A DNA stretch of 64,000 nt from JBBPZA01 sp963728925 (GCA_963728925.1 CAVSMB010000017.1:98558-162557); one strand, 5' to 3'; positions 36,168 to 44,260 are shown, numbered from the stretch's first letter. The notes: generated from the sequence alone by a model not told the origin. Program-made: numbers and translations.

Positions 36168-37381
36168 GCCACACCTCCCTGCGACGGCCACGGGCGCGCG
36201 AGCGCCCGGAGCGCCTTGCCGTCGACCTTGGCGTAGATCGCGGTCGTCTTCTGCTCGCGGTGGCGCAACACCTGGCCGATCTCCGCAAGCGACGCACCCT
36301 GTCTGAGCATCCCGGTCGCGGCCGTGTGCCGCAGGCGATGCGCGCCGACCCTCGGGAGGCCCACCCGGTCGCACGCCGCGCGGACAACCCACCCGATCGT
36401 GCTTCGGTTCAGCTCGCGGCGCGGCGCGGTCACCCGCAGAAACAGCGCCCGACACTCGCACCGCGAGCGACGGCGAAGATAGGACACGATCGCCTCGCCG
36501 ACATCCACCGGCAACGGCAACACGTCCTGCCGGCTGCCCTTCCCGCAAACGAGCAGCAGCCCGCCCCGCCAGTCGACATCCTCGAGCCCGATCGCGGCGA
36601 CCTCGCCGGCACGCAGCCCGAGCCGCGCCAACAGCAGCAGGATCGCGAAGTCGCGCCGGCCGACCAGCGTGCGCCGATCGCAGCTGGCCAAAAGCTTCTT
36701 GACCGCCGCTGGCTCCAGGCCACGCGGCAGCGTGCGATCCCGCAGATCAGCGACCGACGGGACCGCCCACACCAGCGGCACCTCGATCAGCCCCGCCAGG
36801 TGCAGGTAGCGCAACAACGACCGCAGCGCGCACACCAGATCCCGCGCTCCCGACACGCCGCGCTTCGGGCACTCACGCGCCAAGAACGTGCTCACGTCCG
36901 CCGAGGAAAGCCGCGCGAGCTCGAGCCCGTCCGGGCCCTCCCGCCCAGACAGGAACAGCCGCGCGACCGGCCCATACGCATCGAGCACCGTGTGATCCGA
37001 GAGCCCGCGCTCGACCAGCAGATAGCGGCTGTAATCCGCCAGCAGCTCCTCAAACGGGCCCTGCGCGACGACCGCTGCCGGCGCCGGTGCGACCCCCAGC
37101 GCGCGCAGATACCCCAGCGGCAGCATCGTGCTCCGCGGAGCGATCCATGTCACCAAGCCCGCGGCGCGACGCGCCTCAGCGAACCGCTCGGCCTGCTCGC
37201 CGGTCAGCTCGCCGACGCCAAGCCCTTCACGCTCAAGCCAACGGCTGAGCTGATCGAACTGACACAGCCTGTCGGCCGCCGCCGAAGGCGAATACGCCCG
37301 AGACCTCAACCACGATTCAAACCCCGCCGCGAACGGCGCCAACGGCCCCGACACCGCCGGGACCCACACCCGCCTGCCCAT
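36164..37381 (-). CDS. ritA: RIT tyrosine recombinase, first gene
   Basis: The 405-residue recombinase has a longer N-terminal domain (residues 1-210). The catalytic residues are in LGLRAGEVAAIGLEDVDW (Arg), GAHRLRHTAATGML (His-x-x-Arg) and LRHREQKTTAIYAKVDGKAL (His and Tyr). It is first in the operon, about 60 bases inside the right inverted repeat, so the promoter must lie within or beside that repeat. The zinc-like pair CEC in SRCECRALFL is shared by RIT first proteins as far as I recall, which is a weak point. Confidence 0.9.
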   Translation of the reverse strand: MGRRVWVPAVSGPLAPFAAGFESWLRSRAYSPSAAADRLCQFDQLSRWLEREGLGVGELTGEQAERFAEARRAAGLVTWIAPRSTMLPLGYLRALGVAPAPAAVVAQGPFEELLADYSRYLLVERGLSDHTVLDAYGPVARLFLSGREGPDGLELARLSSADVSTFLARECPKRGVSGARDLVCALRSLLRYLHLAGLIEVPLVWAVPSVADLRDRTLPRGLEPAAVKKLLASCDRRTLVGRRDFAILLLLARLGLRAGEVAAIGLEDVDWRGGLLLVCGKGSRQDVLPLPVDVGEAIVSYLRRRSRCECRALFLRVTAPRRELNRSTIGWVVRAACDRVGLPRVGAHRLRHTAATGMLRQGASLAEIGQVLRHREQKTTAIYAKVDGKALRALARPWPSQGGVA

Positions 37382-37533
37382 CGCTGCCTCCGATCGGATC
37401 GCAGAACACGAATCCGCGAAGCCTCGACAGGACGGCCACGATTATGTTGAACCCATCACCAGAAGAAATCGCACTGAGCAGGACAAACCCGGGGCGTCGA
37501 GCGCGTCTTCAACATAACCGCGTCCTGGACATA

Positions 37534-37567
37534 CAACCGGACGTGCGAGTTGCCCCGCATCCGGCTC
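37534..37567 (-). ncRNA. Group II intron domain V, interrupted by the RIT element
   Basis: The minus strand from 37567 reads GAGCCGGATGCGGGGCAACT then CGCACGTCCGG. This is the catalytic domain V hairpin, with its GNRA-type GCAA loop and the CGG/CCG base of the stem. The final bases (GGTTCGG) are at 34137-34129 beyond the RIT element. It lies about 20 bases downstream of the reverse transcriptase stop, as expected. Confidence 0.85.
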
Positions 37568-37586
37568 TCCACGGACATGCCGGTGG

Positions 37587-38511
37587 TTATGGGGCGATCA
37601 GGGTTTGCAGACGCTCGAGCATCTGCGCGGGGTCGCGCTGGAAGCGACCCTGCGCCCACGGCGTGGCGATCTTGGCCCCGCGGTAGCGGGAGTACTCGAT
37701 CCGCACCGCACCGGGGTCATAGAGCACCGTGTCGCCGTCGGTCGGCCACCACCTCGGGAGGTAGCGCCGTTTCAGCCAGCGCCAGTTCGCCTTGGGGTGT
37801 TTGCGGCGCAGCCAACAGAGAACCCGCCGCCACGTGTAGGCGCGCAGGTAGCTGAAGGTCCGCCCGGACACTCCGCCGCGAAAGTAGGCGCACCAGCCGC
37901 GCAGCACCGGGTTGAGGCGGTGCAGCAGTTGGCCGAGCGTCTGATGGGGGCCGGAGCGCGTGATCGCCTTGACCTTCGCCCTGACCGCCGCGAGCGACGG
38001 CTTGGAGGCGTAGGTGTAGACGTAGCTCCGGCCGTTCGAGGCCCGGTGGCGTTGCAAGCGCCAGCCGAGGAACTCGATGCCCTCGTCGATGTGCGTGATG
38101 CGGGTCTTCTTCGGTGAGAGCGTCAGGCCGAGCGGCGCGAGCACCGCCGCGGTGTCGGCGACGAGCGCGTGCGCGTGCGTCCTTTGGCCGGAGAGCACGA
38201 CGACGAAATCGTCGGCGTAGCGCACCAGCCGGAAGGTCGCCTCGCCGCGCGCCCTGCGCTTGCGACGCTCCCATTCGCTGCCCATCGCCGTCCACGCCCG
38301 CGCGAAGTGCTCGTCGAGCACGGAGAGGGCGATGTTCGCCAACAGGGGCGAGAGAATCCCGCCCTGTGGCGTGCCGGTGACCGTGTCCTCAAAGCCACCG
38401 TGCTCGGTCAGGATCCCGGCCCGCAGGAACGCCTTGATGAGCGCCAGCACGCGCTTGTCCCCGATCCGCCCACGCACCCGACATATGAGCGCCTGGTGGT
38501 CGATGCGGTCA
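37587..38511 (-). pseudogene. Group II intron reverse transcriptase, C-terminal part
   Basis: The open part of this frame starts at the element B junction with FDRIDHQALICRVRGRIGDK. It continues through TGTPQGGILSPLLANIALS and the catalytic VRYADDFVVVLSG (the YADD motif of the polymerase active site). GLTLSPKKTRITHIDEGIEF and the maturase domain X (LGQLLHRLNPVLRGWCAYF) follow. The intron-encoded protein copies the intron RNA and helps splicing. It ends 20 bases before domain V. The upstream portions lie at 41252-41437 and 44251-44602. Confidence 0.9.
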
Positions 38512-38531
38512 AAGGAAGCCTCGACACACTG
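38500..38531. other. attL of element B
   Basis: The host sequence runs GATGCGGTCA, then core AAG 38512-38514. The element arm GAAGCCTCGACACACTG at 38515-38531 is complementary, at 14 of 17 positions, to the arm at the other end. Confidence 0.8.
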
Positions 38532-38563
38532 CCCACCACCATCTCGATGGGTTCCAGTCGTCG

Positions 38564-39016
38564 GTGCGGATCGTGCGCGCGCGTCACCCATTGGGGGGCC
38601 GTGAGCTTGCGGTGATGGGGTGGATGCGGCGCCGCGGCGCGCTGGACCTTCTGCTGGTGTTGCCGGACGGCAGCCGCTCGTTGATCGCGGCGGCGTGGAC
38701 GGACCTTGAGGGTGTGGCGGCGCCGGCGGCGGCGGGGACGCTGGGGTCGGTTGAGGATCTGCTGACGGCCCGCCGGGTGCTCGACGGGCTGCTTGAGCGT
38801 GTCGTCCTGGCCGAGCAGGAAGATCGCCGCGAGCGGGGCGAGCAGGCAGAGGAGGAGAGCAGTCGTGCAGTTGCGCTTGGATCTGGCGGAGAGTCCGGCG
38901 CCGGCGGCGGCGCTGTGGGAGTTGCTGGGCGAGGCGCAGCGCCAGACGGCGATGGCGCTGCTGGCGGCGTTGATCGCGCGCAGCGTCGCGGCGCAGGAGG
39001 AGGCGGCGCGCGATGA
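38564..39016 (+). CDS. DUF5372/Y4bD-like small protein of element B
   Basis: This 150-codon frame begins MRIVRARHPLGGRELAVMGW, followed by DGSRSLIAAAWTDLEG and ATLG-type text (TLGSVEDLLTARRVLDGLLE). This resembles the Y4bD/Y4pK (DUF5372) proteins known next to serine recombinases on rhizobial plasmids. Similar text occurs in element C (VTHPFHPLAGERLAIL). After about residue 105 the frame becomes Gly/Ala-rich and overlaps the next ORF, so the true C-terminus may carry little structure. The role is unknown; a recombination accessory factor is a guess. Confidence 0.6.
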   Translation: MRIVRARHPLGGRELAVMGWMRRRGALDLLLVLPDGSRSLIAAAWTDLEGVAAPAAAGTLGSVEDLLTARRVLDGLLERVVLAEQEDRRERGEQAEEESSRAVALGSGGESGAGGGAVGVAGRGAAPDGDGAAGGVDRAQRRGAGGGGAR

Positions 39017-39020
39017 GTGA
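38865..39020 (+). CDS. 51-residue helical protein preceding the serine recombinase
   Basis: A GTG at 38865 follows GGAGGAGA by 6 bases and opens a short frame (LRLDLAESPAPAAALWELLG, then EAQRQTAMALLAALIARSVA). The stop overlaps the recombinase start in ATGAGTGA. A related helix (GEARHALANMLQAALAGGTG) precedes the recombinase of element C, which supports its being real. It may be a directionality factor or a multimerisation partner. Confidence 0.6.
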   Translation: MQLRLDLAESPAPAAALWELLGEAQRQTAMALLAALIARSVAAQEEAARDE

Positions 39021-41238
39021 GCGCCAGAAGCTCAGCACGTCGCATCTGCGTCGCTCCGCGTTCGTCTACGTGCGCCAGTCCAGCGCCGCGCAGCTGGAGC
39101 GCAACGTCGAGTCGACCGAACGTCAGTACGCGCTCGTCGGCCGGGCCGTGGGGCTCGGGTTCGATCGCTCCCGGGTCGTCGTGATCGACGAGGACCTCGG
39201 GATCTCGGGCTCGGGGCTGTCCGAGCGCTCCGGCTTCGCGCGGTTGACCGCGGAGGTCGCGCTCGGCCACGCCGGGCTGGTCCTCGGCTTGGAGGCCTCG
39301 CGGCTGGCGCGCAACAACGCCGACTGGTACCGGCTGCTGGATCTGTGCGGTGTGACCGACACGGTGATCGGCGACGCCGATGGCCTGTATCACCCGGGGT
39401 CGTTCAACGACCGGCTGCTGCTCGGCTTGAAGGGCACGATGAGCGAGGCCGAGCTGCACGTCCTCAGGGCGCGCCTTGACGGCGGGATCCGCAACAAGGC
39501 CGCCCGCGGCGAGCTGCGCCGGGGGCTGCCGGTCGGGCTGGTCTGGGGCGATCAGGACGGGGAGATCCGGCTGCATCCCGACGAGGCGATCCGCGGCGCG
39601 ATCGCGGCGATCTTCGAGCGCTTCCCCGAGTTCGGCTCGGCGCGCCAGGTGTGGCTGTGGCTGCGCCGCGAGGGCCTTCGCTTCCCGCTGCAGACCACCA
39701 CGCTTCAGGATGTCCGTTGGGTCGCCCCGAGCTACCACCAGGTCCACGGCGTGCTGACCCACCCCGTCTACGCCGGCGCCTACGCCTACGGCAAGACGCG
39801 CCGCGAGCGCTACGTCGACGAGCACGGGCAGCCGCGCAGTCGGATCCGTCGCCTGCCGCGGGCAGACTGGGACGTCTTGATCTGGGAGCACCACCCCGGC
39901 TTCATCGACCGCCAGACCTTCGAGGCCAACCAGCAGCGGATCGCCCGCAACACGCGCCCGCGGGCACACGCGCCGGGCGGCGCGATCCGCGAGGGCGCCG
40001 CGCTGCTGCAGGGGATCGCGGTCTGCGGACGCTGCGCGCGCAAGCTCGCCGTGCACTACGGCGGGCGCGGCGGACGTCCCGGCTACCACTGCCCCGGCAG
40101 CACGCTGGTCGAGGGCCGCGGCCAGTGGTGCCTGCGCGTCGGCGGGGTGCAGATCGACGAGGCCGTCGCCGCGGCGATGCTCGCGGCGCTGACCCCGGCC
40201 GGCGTCAAGGCCGCGCTCGCCGCGGCCGAGTCGCTCGAGGCCGACCACGACGCCGCGCTCGAGCAGTGGCAGCTGCAGGTCGAGCGCGCCCGCTACGAGG
40301 CCGAGCGCGCCGAGCGCCGCTACCGCGCCGTCGAGCCCGAGCACCGGCTCGTCGCGCGCGGCCTGGAACGCGACTGGGAACACGCGCTGGGCGCGCTCGC
40401 CGAAGCCGAGGCCGAACTCGAACGCCGTCAACACGCGCACCCCAGGACCCTCACCGCCCAAGAGCGCCAGCAGCTGCTCGGCCTCGGCGCCGACCTCGGA
40501 CGCGTCTGGTCGGCGCCCACCACCACCGACCGCGACCGCAAGCAGCTGCTGCGCACGCTGATCGAGGAAGTGATCGTCGACGTCGTGCGCGAACAGCGCC
40601 ACGCGACGCTGACCGTGCGCTGGCGCGGCGGCGCGCTCAGCGAACTCGTCGTCTCGCTGCCCCACCGCCAGCCCACGATCCGCACCGACGAGGACACAAT
40701 CGCGCTGTTGGGGCGCCTGGCCACCCACTACGACGACGCCACGATCGCCGGCATCCTCAACCGCCAAGGCCGCCGCTCGGCGACCGGCGAGCGCTTCACC
40801 GCCCAGATCATCGGCGGCCTGCGCCGCTACCGCGATATCCCTCGCTACCAGCCGCCCGCCGATCCACCCGACGGCGAGCTGGTCACGATCGCCAAAGCCG
40901 CCGAGATCCTCGACGTCGCGCCGTCCACGATCCACCGCTGGCTCGCCGACGGCTTCATCGCCGGCGAACAGCTCACCCCCGGCGCGCCCTGGCAGATCCG
41001 CGTCGACGACCAGCTCCGCGCCCGCTTCGTCGAAGACGCGCCCGCCGGCTGGCTGCCGATGCTCGAAGCAACCAAGATCCTCGGCGTCTCGCGCCAGACC
41101 GTGTTGCAGCGTGTCAAGCGCGGCGAACTAGCCGCCGTCCACGTCCGCCAAGGACGCCGAAAAGGCCTCAGAATCCAGGTGATTCCCGCCGACGAGCCGC
41201 TCTTCCAGACACCCGCCACGAACGCGGGGACAGTGTGA
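39013..41238 (+). CDS. Large serine recombinase of element B with C-terminal HTH domains
   Basis: The 741-residue recombinase has catalytic Ser in VYVRQSSAAQLERNVESTER, then DEDLGISGSGLSERSGFARL and LGLEASRLARNNADWYRLLD. The recombinase domain is at about 180-290 (THPVYAGAYAYGKTRRERY), the zinc ribbon at about 335-385 (VCGRCARKLAVHYGG, YHCPGSTL, WCLRVGG), and a coiled coil at about 400-490. Unusually it ends in two helix-turn-helix motifs: TIAKAAEILDVAPSTIHRWL and LEATKILGVSRQTVLQRVKR. These may read one arm of the att site or act as a built-in excisionase. The stop lies 10 bases before the attR core. Confidence 0.9.
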   Translation: MSERQKLSTSHLRRSAFVYVRQSSAAQLERNVESTERQYALVGRAVGLGFDRSRVVVIDEDLGISGSGLSERSGFARLTAEVALGHAGLVLGLEASRLARNNADWYRLLDLCGVTDTVIGDADGLYHPGSFNDRLLLGLKGTMSEAELHVLRARLDGGIRNKAARGELRRGLPVGLVWGDQDGEIRLHPDEAIRGAIAAIFERFPEFGSARQVWLWLRREGLRFPLQTTTLQDVRWVAPSYHQVHGVLTHPVYAGAYAYGKTRRERYVDEHGQPRSRIRRLPRADWDVLIWEHHPGFIDRQTFEANQQRIARNTRPRAHAPGGAIREGAALLQGIAVCGRCARKLAVHYGGRGGRPGYHCPGSTLVEGRGQWCLRVGGVQIDEAVAAAMLAALTPAGVKAALAAAESLEADHDAALEQWQLQVERARYEAERAERRYRAVEPEHRLVARGLERDWEHALGALAEAEAELERRQHAHPRTLTAQERQQLLGLGADLGRVWSAPTTTDRDRKQLLRTLIEEVIVDVVREQRHATLTVRWRGGALSELVVSLPHRQPTIRTDEDTIALLGRLATHYDDATIAGILNRQGRRSATGERFTAQIIGGLRRYRDIPRYQPPADPPDGELVTIAKAAEILDVAPSTIHRWLADGFIAGEQLTPGAPWQIRVDDQLRARFVEDAPAGWLPMLEATKILGVSRQTVLQRVKRGELAAVHVRQGRRKGLRIQVIPADEPLFQTPATNAGTV

Positions 41239-41260
41239 CGATGCCTCCAAGCACGCCTCG
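41231..41260. other. attR of element B
   Basis: The element arm CAGTGTGACGATGCCTCC is at 41231-41248, core AAG at 41249-41251, then host bases CACGCCTCG. The dyad centre of the rebuilt attP falls on the AA of the core. Confidence 0.8.
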
Positions 41261-41437
41261 ATGTCCGCCTCGAGCACCCATTCATAGGAGCGGGTGGCGA
41301 AGTGGTGCACCTCGGCGATCGCGTCCTGCGCCCGGCGTCCGGGCCTGAACCCGTAGGAGCACGGCTGGAAGTCGGCCTCGAAGATCGGCTCCAGCACCAG
41401 CTTGAGGGCGGCCTGCACGACCCGGTCGCGGACCGTC
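41252..41437 (-). pseudogene. Group II intron reverse transcriptase, middle part
   Basis: The 186 bases encode exactly 62 in-frame codons: TVRDRVVQAALKLVLEPIFE, ADFQPCSYGFRPGRRAQDAI, and WVLEADIEAC. These are the RT fingers and the first catalytic aspartate block (EADIEACFDRI) of group II reverse transcriptases. Both edges are element junctions, element B on the low side and element C on the high side. Confidence 0.88.
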
Positions 41438-41450
41438 GGGACGGTGGCTT
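41425..41450. other. Low-coordinate att junction of element C
   Basis: Host bases GTCGCGGACCGTC precede the core GG 41438-41439; element bases GACGGTGGC follow. The arms of the rebuilt attP pair only partly (about 6 of the 9 bases nearest the core). Confidence 0.65.
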
Positions 41451-41461
41451 CATTGTGCTCC

Positions 41462-43504
41462 TTATGCAGCAAGGGTTTGGGTTGGCGTCATGTGGACGGA
41501 GTCGGCGACGCGTTGGCGGCAGGCCTGCTCGACGTCGGGCGCGAAGGGGATGAGCAGGCGGTTGGCGGGTCCACGACGCGCGACGAGCTGGCCGTGGCGG
41601 ATCCAGTAGTAGACGGCGCCGTGGGAGATGTCGAGGCGCTGGGCGACCTGCTGGACAGTGAGTTCGTCGGCCGCGAGCACGAGCCGCGGCGGTGACGGGA
41701 GGTCGTGGGCGTAGCGGATCCAGCGCACCGCGGGCGCGTCGAACTCACGGCTGGTGCCGGTGCGCAGGCCGGCGGCGCGCAGCTCTGCGGCGAGCTGTTC
41801 GTCGGTGTGATGGGCGCCCATCCGCGTGATCAGATCGATCGCGGCGGCCGGGGTGCGGCGCGCCTCGACCGTCGGTTTGGGTCGTTGAGTGATGTGCTCG
41901 TCGGTCGCGCCCGAGCGCCAGCGGATGCCGACGCGCAGCTCGCGGCCGTCGGGCTGCGAGGTGATCGTGACGTCTGCGATGAGCGAGCGCAGCAGCCGCT
42001 TGCGGTCGCGGTCTGATGTGCTCGGGGCCGACCACAGCGCGGGCACGTTCGCGGCCAGCGCCTCGATCTCGGGGCGCGAGGGCTCAGGGCCGGGTGCCGC
42101 GTGCTCGGCCAGCTCGGCCTCCGCGTCGCCGAGCTCGTGCAGCTTGGCTTCCCAGCGCGTTTCGAGGCTGCGCGCGACGAGCCGGTTCTCTGGCTCGCAC
42201 CGGGCAAACGCGCGCTCGGCGCGCGCGGCTTCGTAGCGGGCGCGCTCGACGCGCAGCTCGAGCGCCCGGCTGGAGCGCGACCGGCGATCGGAGACCTCGT
42301 CGGCGGCGGCGAGCGCGAGCGCGATCTCTTGCGGCGCAAGCGCCCGCAGCAGCCGCTGCGCGACGAGCTCGTCGACGACGGCGGCCACGACTGAGCGACA
42401 CGTGGGCGTGTTGACGTGGTCTGCGCGCGCGCGCGAGCAGTCGTAGAGCGGTCCCTGCGCGGCGCGGTGGCTGGTCGACATCGGCCGCCCGCAGCCGCCG
42501 CAGCGGACGATCCCCTGGCACAGCGCGCGGCCCTCGCGCGCAGGGCGCGCGCCGCGGCGGGAGTTGTTGGCGGCCAGGCGTTGCTCGTTGGCCAGGAACG
42601 CCTGCCAGCTGATGTAGCCGGGGTGGTGGTCCTGGATCACGACCGGCCACTCCGAGCGTGGCAGCTCGATCGTCTTGGTCGTGATCGTGCCGTCAGGTGC
42701 GACGGCGCGGCGCGAGCGAAAGCGCCCGAACACGTAGACGCCCGCGTAGGCCGGGTTGGACAGCACGCCGATCGCGCGCGAGTGCGTCAGGCGCCCCCAG
42801 CGCAGCTCGCCCGCCCACGCGCCGCCATAGGCGCGCTTGGGGAACCGCCGCTCGGCGAACGCGCCGACCACGCCATAGGCCGAGCCGGTCTGCGCGAACG
42901 CGTTGAACACGTCGGCGACCGCGGCCGAGACCTCCTCGTCGGGGTCGATGACCGTCGCGCCGTCCTCGTCATAGAGGTAGCCGACGGGCAGCGGGAAGCG
43001 CAGCGCGCCACGCTCGGCCGCCGCGCGCTTGGCGCCCTGCAACCGGCCGGCGAGGATGTGGAGCTCTGCCTCGGACATCGTGCCCTTCAACCCGACCAGC
43101 AGACGGTCGTTGAAGCTGCGCAGATCGTAGATCCCGTCGGCGTCGACGATCAGCGTGTCAGTCAGCCCGCACAACTCAAGCAGCCGCTGGAGGTCCGCGC
43201 TGGAGCGCGCCAGCCGTGAGACCTCCAGTCCGAAGATCGCGCCGACCTCGCCGACGCACACCCGCCCGACGAGCTCCCGGAAGCCGGCCCGCTCGCTGGC
43301 GCTGCGCCCCGAGACACCGAGATCGGAGTCGATCACCACGACCCGCGAGCCCTCCCAGCCCAGACGTGTCGCCTCGCCCGCCAACGCGTACTGGCGCTCG
43401 GTCGACTGCGTGTTCTCGCGCACCTGCGCCAGCGTCGACTGACGCACGTAGACGACCGCCAGTCGCTGCCGGTGCGAGCTGGTGACCTTCGCTGGCGCGC
43501 TCAC
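41462..43504 (-). CDS. Large serine recombinase of element C with C-terminal HTH
   Basis: The recombinase is 680 residues from GTG 43504. Catalytic Ser is in VYVRQSTLAQVRENTQSTER, then DSDLGVSGRSASERAGFREL and GLEVSRLARSSADLQRLLEL. The recombinase domain is at about 180-290 (SNPAYAGVYVFGRFRSRRAV) and the zinc ribbon at about 335-385 (CGGCGRPMSTSHRA, CSRARAD, TCRSVV). A C-terminal helix-turn-helix follows (LTVQQVAQRLDISHGAVYYW). The frame stays open upstream, but the start matches that of element B. A short helical ORF (from ATG 43568) resembling the 51-residue protein of element B overlaps the start. Confidence 0.9.
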   Translation of the reverse strand: MSAPAKVTSSHRQRLAVVYVRQSTLAQVRENTQSTERQYALAGEATRLGWEGSRVVVIDSDLGVSGRSASERAGFRELVGRVCVGEVGAIFGLEVSRLARSSADLQRLLELCGLTDTLIVDADGIYDLRSFNDRLLVGLKGTMSEAELHILAGRLQGAKRAAAERGALRFPLPVGYLYDEDGATVIDPDEEVSAAVADVFNAFAQTGSAYGVVGAFAERRFPKRAYGGAWAGELRWGRLTHSRAIGVLSNPAYAGVYVFGRFRSRRAVAPDGTITTKTIELPRSEWPVVIQDHHPGYISWQAFLANEQRLAANNSRRGARPAREGRALCQGIVRCGGCGRPMSTSHRAAQGPLYDCSRARADHVNTPTCRSVVAAVVDELVAQRLLRALAPQEIALALAAADEVSDRRSRSSRALELRVERARYEAARAERAFARCEPENRLVARSLETRWEAKLHELGDAEAELAEHAAPGPEPSRPEIEALAANVPALWSAPSTSDRDRKRLLRSLIADVTITSQPDGRELRVGIRWRSGATDEHITQRPKPTVEARRTPAAAIDLITRMGAHHTDEQLAAELRAAGLRTGTSREFDAPAVRWIRYAHDLPSPPRLVLAADELTVQQVAQRLDISHGAVYYWIRHGQLVARRGPANRLLIPFAPDVEQACRQRVADSVHMTPTQTLAA

Positions 43505-43580
43505 CCGTGCCCCCCGCCAGCGCCGCTTGCAGCATGTTGGCCAGAGCGTGGCGCGCCTCGCCGTCCACCGCGGGCGCCCA

Positions 43581-43925
43581 TCACCCCAGCGCCCGCCGGC
43601 GCACCAGCTCCAGATTGATCCGCGAGATCTCCGCCAACACCGCATCGCGCCGCGCAGTCCCCGCCACCAGCACGCCCACCGCGTCCGCCAGCCCAGCCGG
43701 CACATAGATCGAGCGGCCGCCGCCCGCAGCATGGATCGCCAGGTACAGGTAGGGGCCATGCAGCTCGCCCTTCGCGCACCGGCAGCCCGCCCGACCACAG
43801 CGCCGCCCCTGACGCTGAAGCGTCCCACGCAGCGTCTCCTGCGGATCGCCGACTGACCGCGCCAACCGCCGCCGCCGCGCCCGCAGCTGCGCGAGGCTCA
43901 ACTCGTTCAGGCCCAGATCGCGCAT
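43581..43925 (-). CDS. DUF6788-type small protein of element C
   Basis: This 114-residue protein has the family core GRRCGRAGCRCAKGELHGPY followed by LYLAIHAAGGGRSIYVPAGL and a C-terminal helix. The cysteine cluster CGRAGCRC suggests metal or nucleic-acid binding. Proteins of this type accompany diverse transposases and recombinases, and another copy sits with the IS1634-like element at 56902. Its role is unknown. Confidence 0.75.
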   Translation of the reverse strand: MRDLGLNELSLAQLRARRRRLARSVGDPQETLRGTLQRQGRRCGRAGCRCAKGELHGPYLYLAIHAAGGGRSIYVPAGLADAVGVLVAGTARRDAVLAEISRINLELVRRRALG

Positions 43926-43952
43926 CCTCTTGTGCCTGATTCGCGCACAACA

Positions 43953-44225
43953 TCAGCGATCCTTCCTCGCCGTCCGCGACCCGCCGATCGCTCCCACCAC
44001 CACAGCAAGCGCGGCGAGCACCTCGACCGTTAACGGCCCCGCAGCCGGCTCCGCGCCACGGTCTGTCGCATCCTCGGGCAACGTCACGCTCCCCAGCGGC
44101 CCGCCCTCGCACACGTACAAGCGAGAACCCGCCCAACGGCGCTCGAACAAGATCGCCAGCCGCTCCCCAGCCAGCGGGTGAAACGGATGCGTGACCACCA
44201 CCGAACCCAACGACTCGCTGGACAA
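43953..44225 (-). CDS. DUF5372/Y4bD-like small protein of element C
   Basis: The 90-residue protein begins MSSESLGSVVVTHPFHPLAG, followed by ERLAILFERRWAGSRLYVCE and LGSVTLPEDATDRG. The VTHPFHPL opening is the signature of the Y4bD/Y4pK family. It is the first gene of the element, 24 bases inside the junction, so its promoter must be at the very end of the element or supplied by the host across the junction. Confidence 0.75.
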   Translation of the reverse strand: MSSESLGSVVVTHPFHPLAGERLAILFERRWAGSRLYVCEGGPLGSVTLPEDATDRGAEPAAGPLTVEVLAALAVVVGAIGGSRTARKDR

Positions 44226-44239
44226 CGGCGCGGTACGAC

Positions 44240-44260
44240 GTGACCGCCGGAATTCCCAGC
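44240..44260. other. High-coordinate att junction of element C
   Basis: Element bases GTGACCGCC are followed by GG 44249-44250 and host AATTCCCAGCC. The rebuilt attB encodes L-G-I-P-T-V of the reverse transcriptase. Confidence 0.65.

Larger units (their letters stand above)
34137..37534 (-). mobile_element. RIT element (recombinases in trio) inserted in intron domain V
   Basis: Three overlapping tyrosine recombinase genes are enclosed by long inverted repeats. The sequence from GTATGTCC through TTATGTTGAAGACGCGCTCG and on to ATTCAACATA occurs at 34163-34252 and, inverted, at about 37440-37534, with only scattered mismatches. AACCGG lies at both outer junctions (34131-34136 and 37535-37540) and may be the target duplication. 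This architecture is that of RIT elements. Joining the flanks restores a complete group II domain V. Confidence 0.88.
38515..41251 (+). mobile_element. Serine-recombinase element B, integrated in the intron RT gene
   Basis: The 2737-bp insert has the core AAG at both ends (38512-38514 and 41249-41251). Removing it joins E-A-C to F-D-R-I of the reverse transcriptase in frame. The element carries a DUF5372-like ORF, a 51-residue ORF and a large serine recombinase, all on the plus strand and overlapping. The joined ends form a palindromic attP. Confidence 0.85.
41440..44250 (-). mobile_element. Serine-recombinase element C, integrated in the intron RT gene
   Basis: The 2811-bp insert shares the dinucleotide GG at its junctions (41438-41439 and 44249-44250). 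Removing it joins R-L-G-I-P to T-V-R-D-R of the reverse transcriptase in frame. It carries, in order on the minus strand, a DUF5372-like protein, a DUF6788-like protein and a large serine recombinase. It is related in content to element B but has the opposite orientation. Confidence 0.82.
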
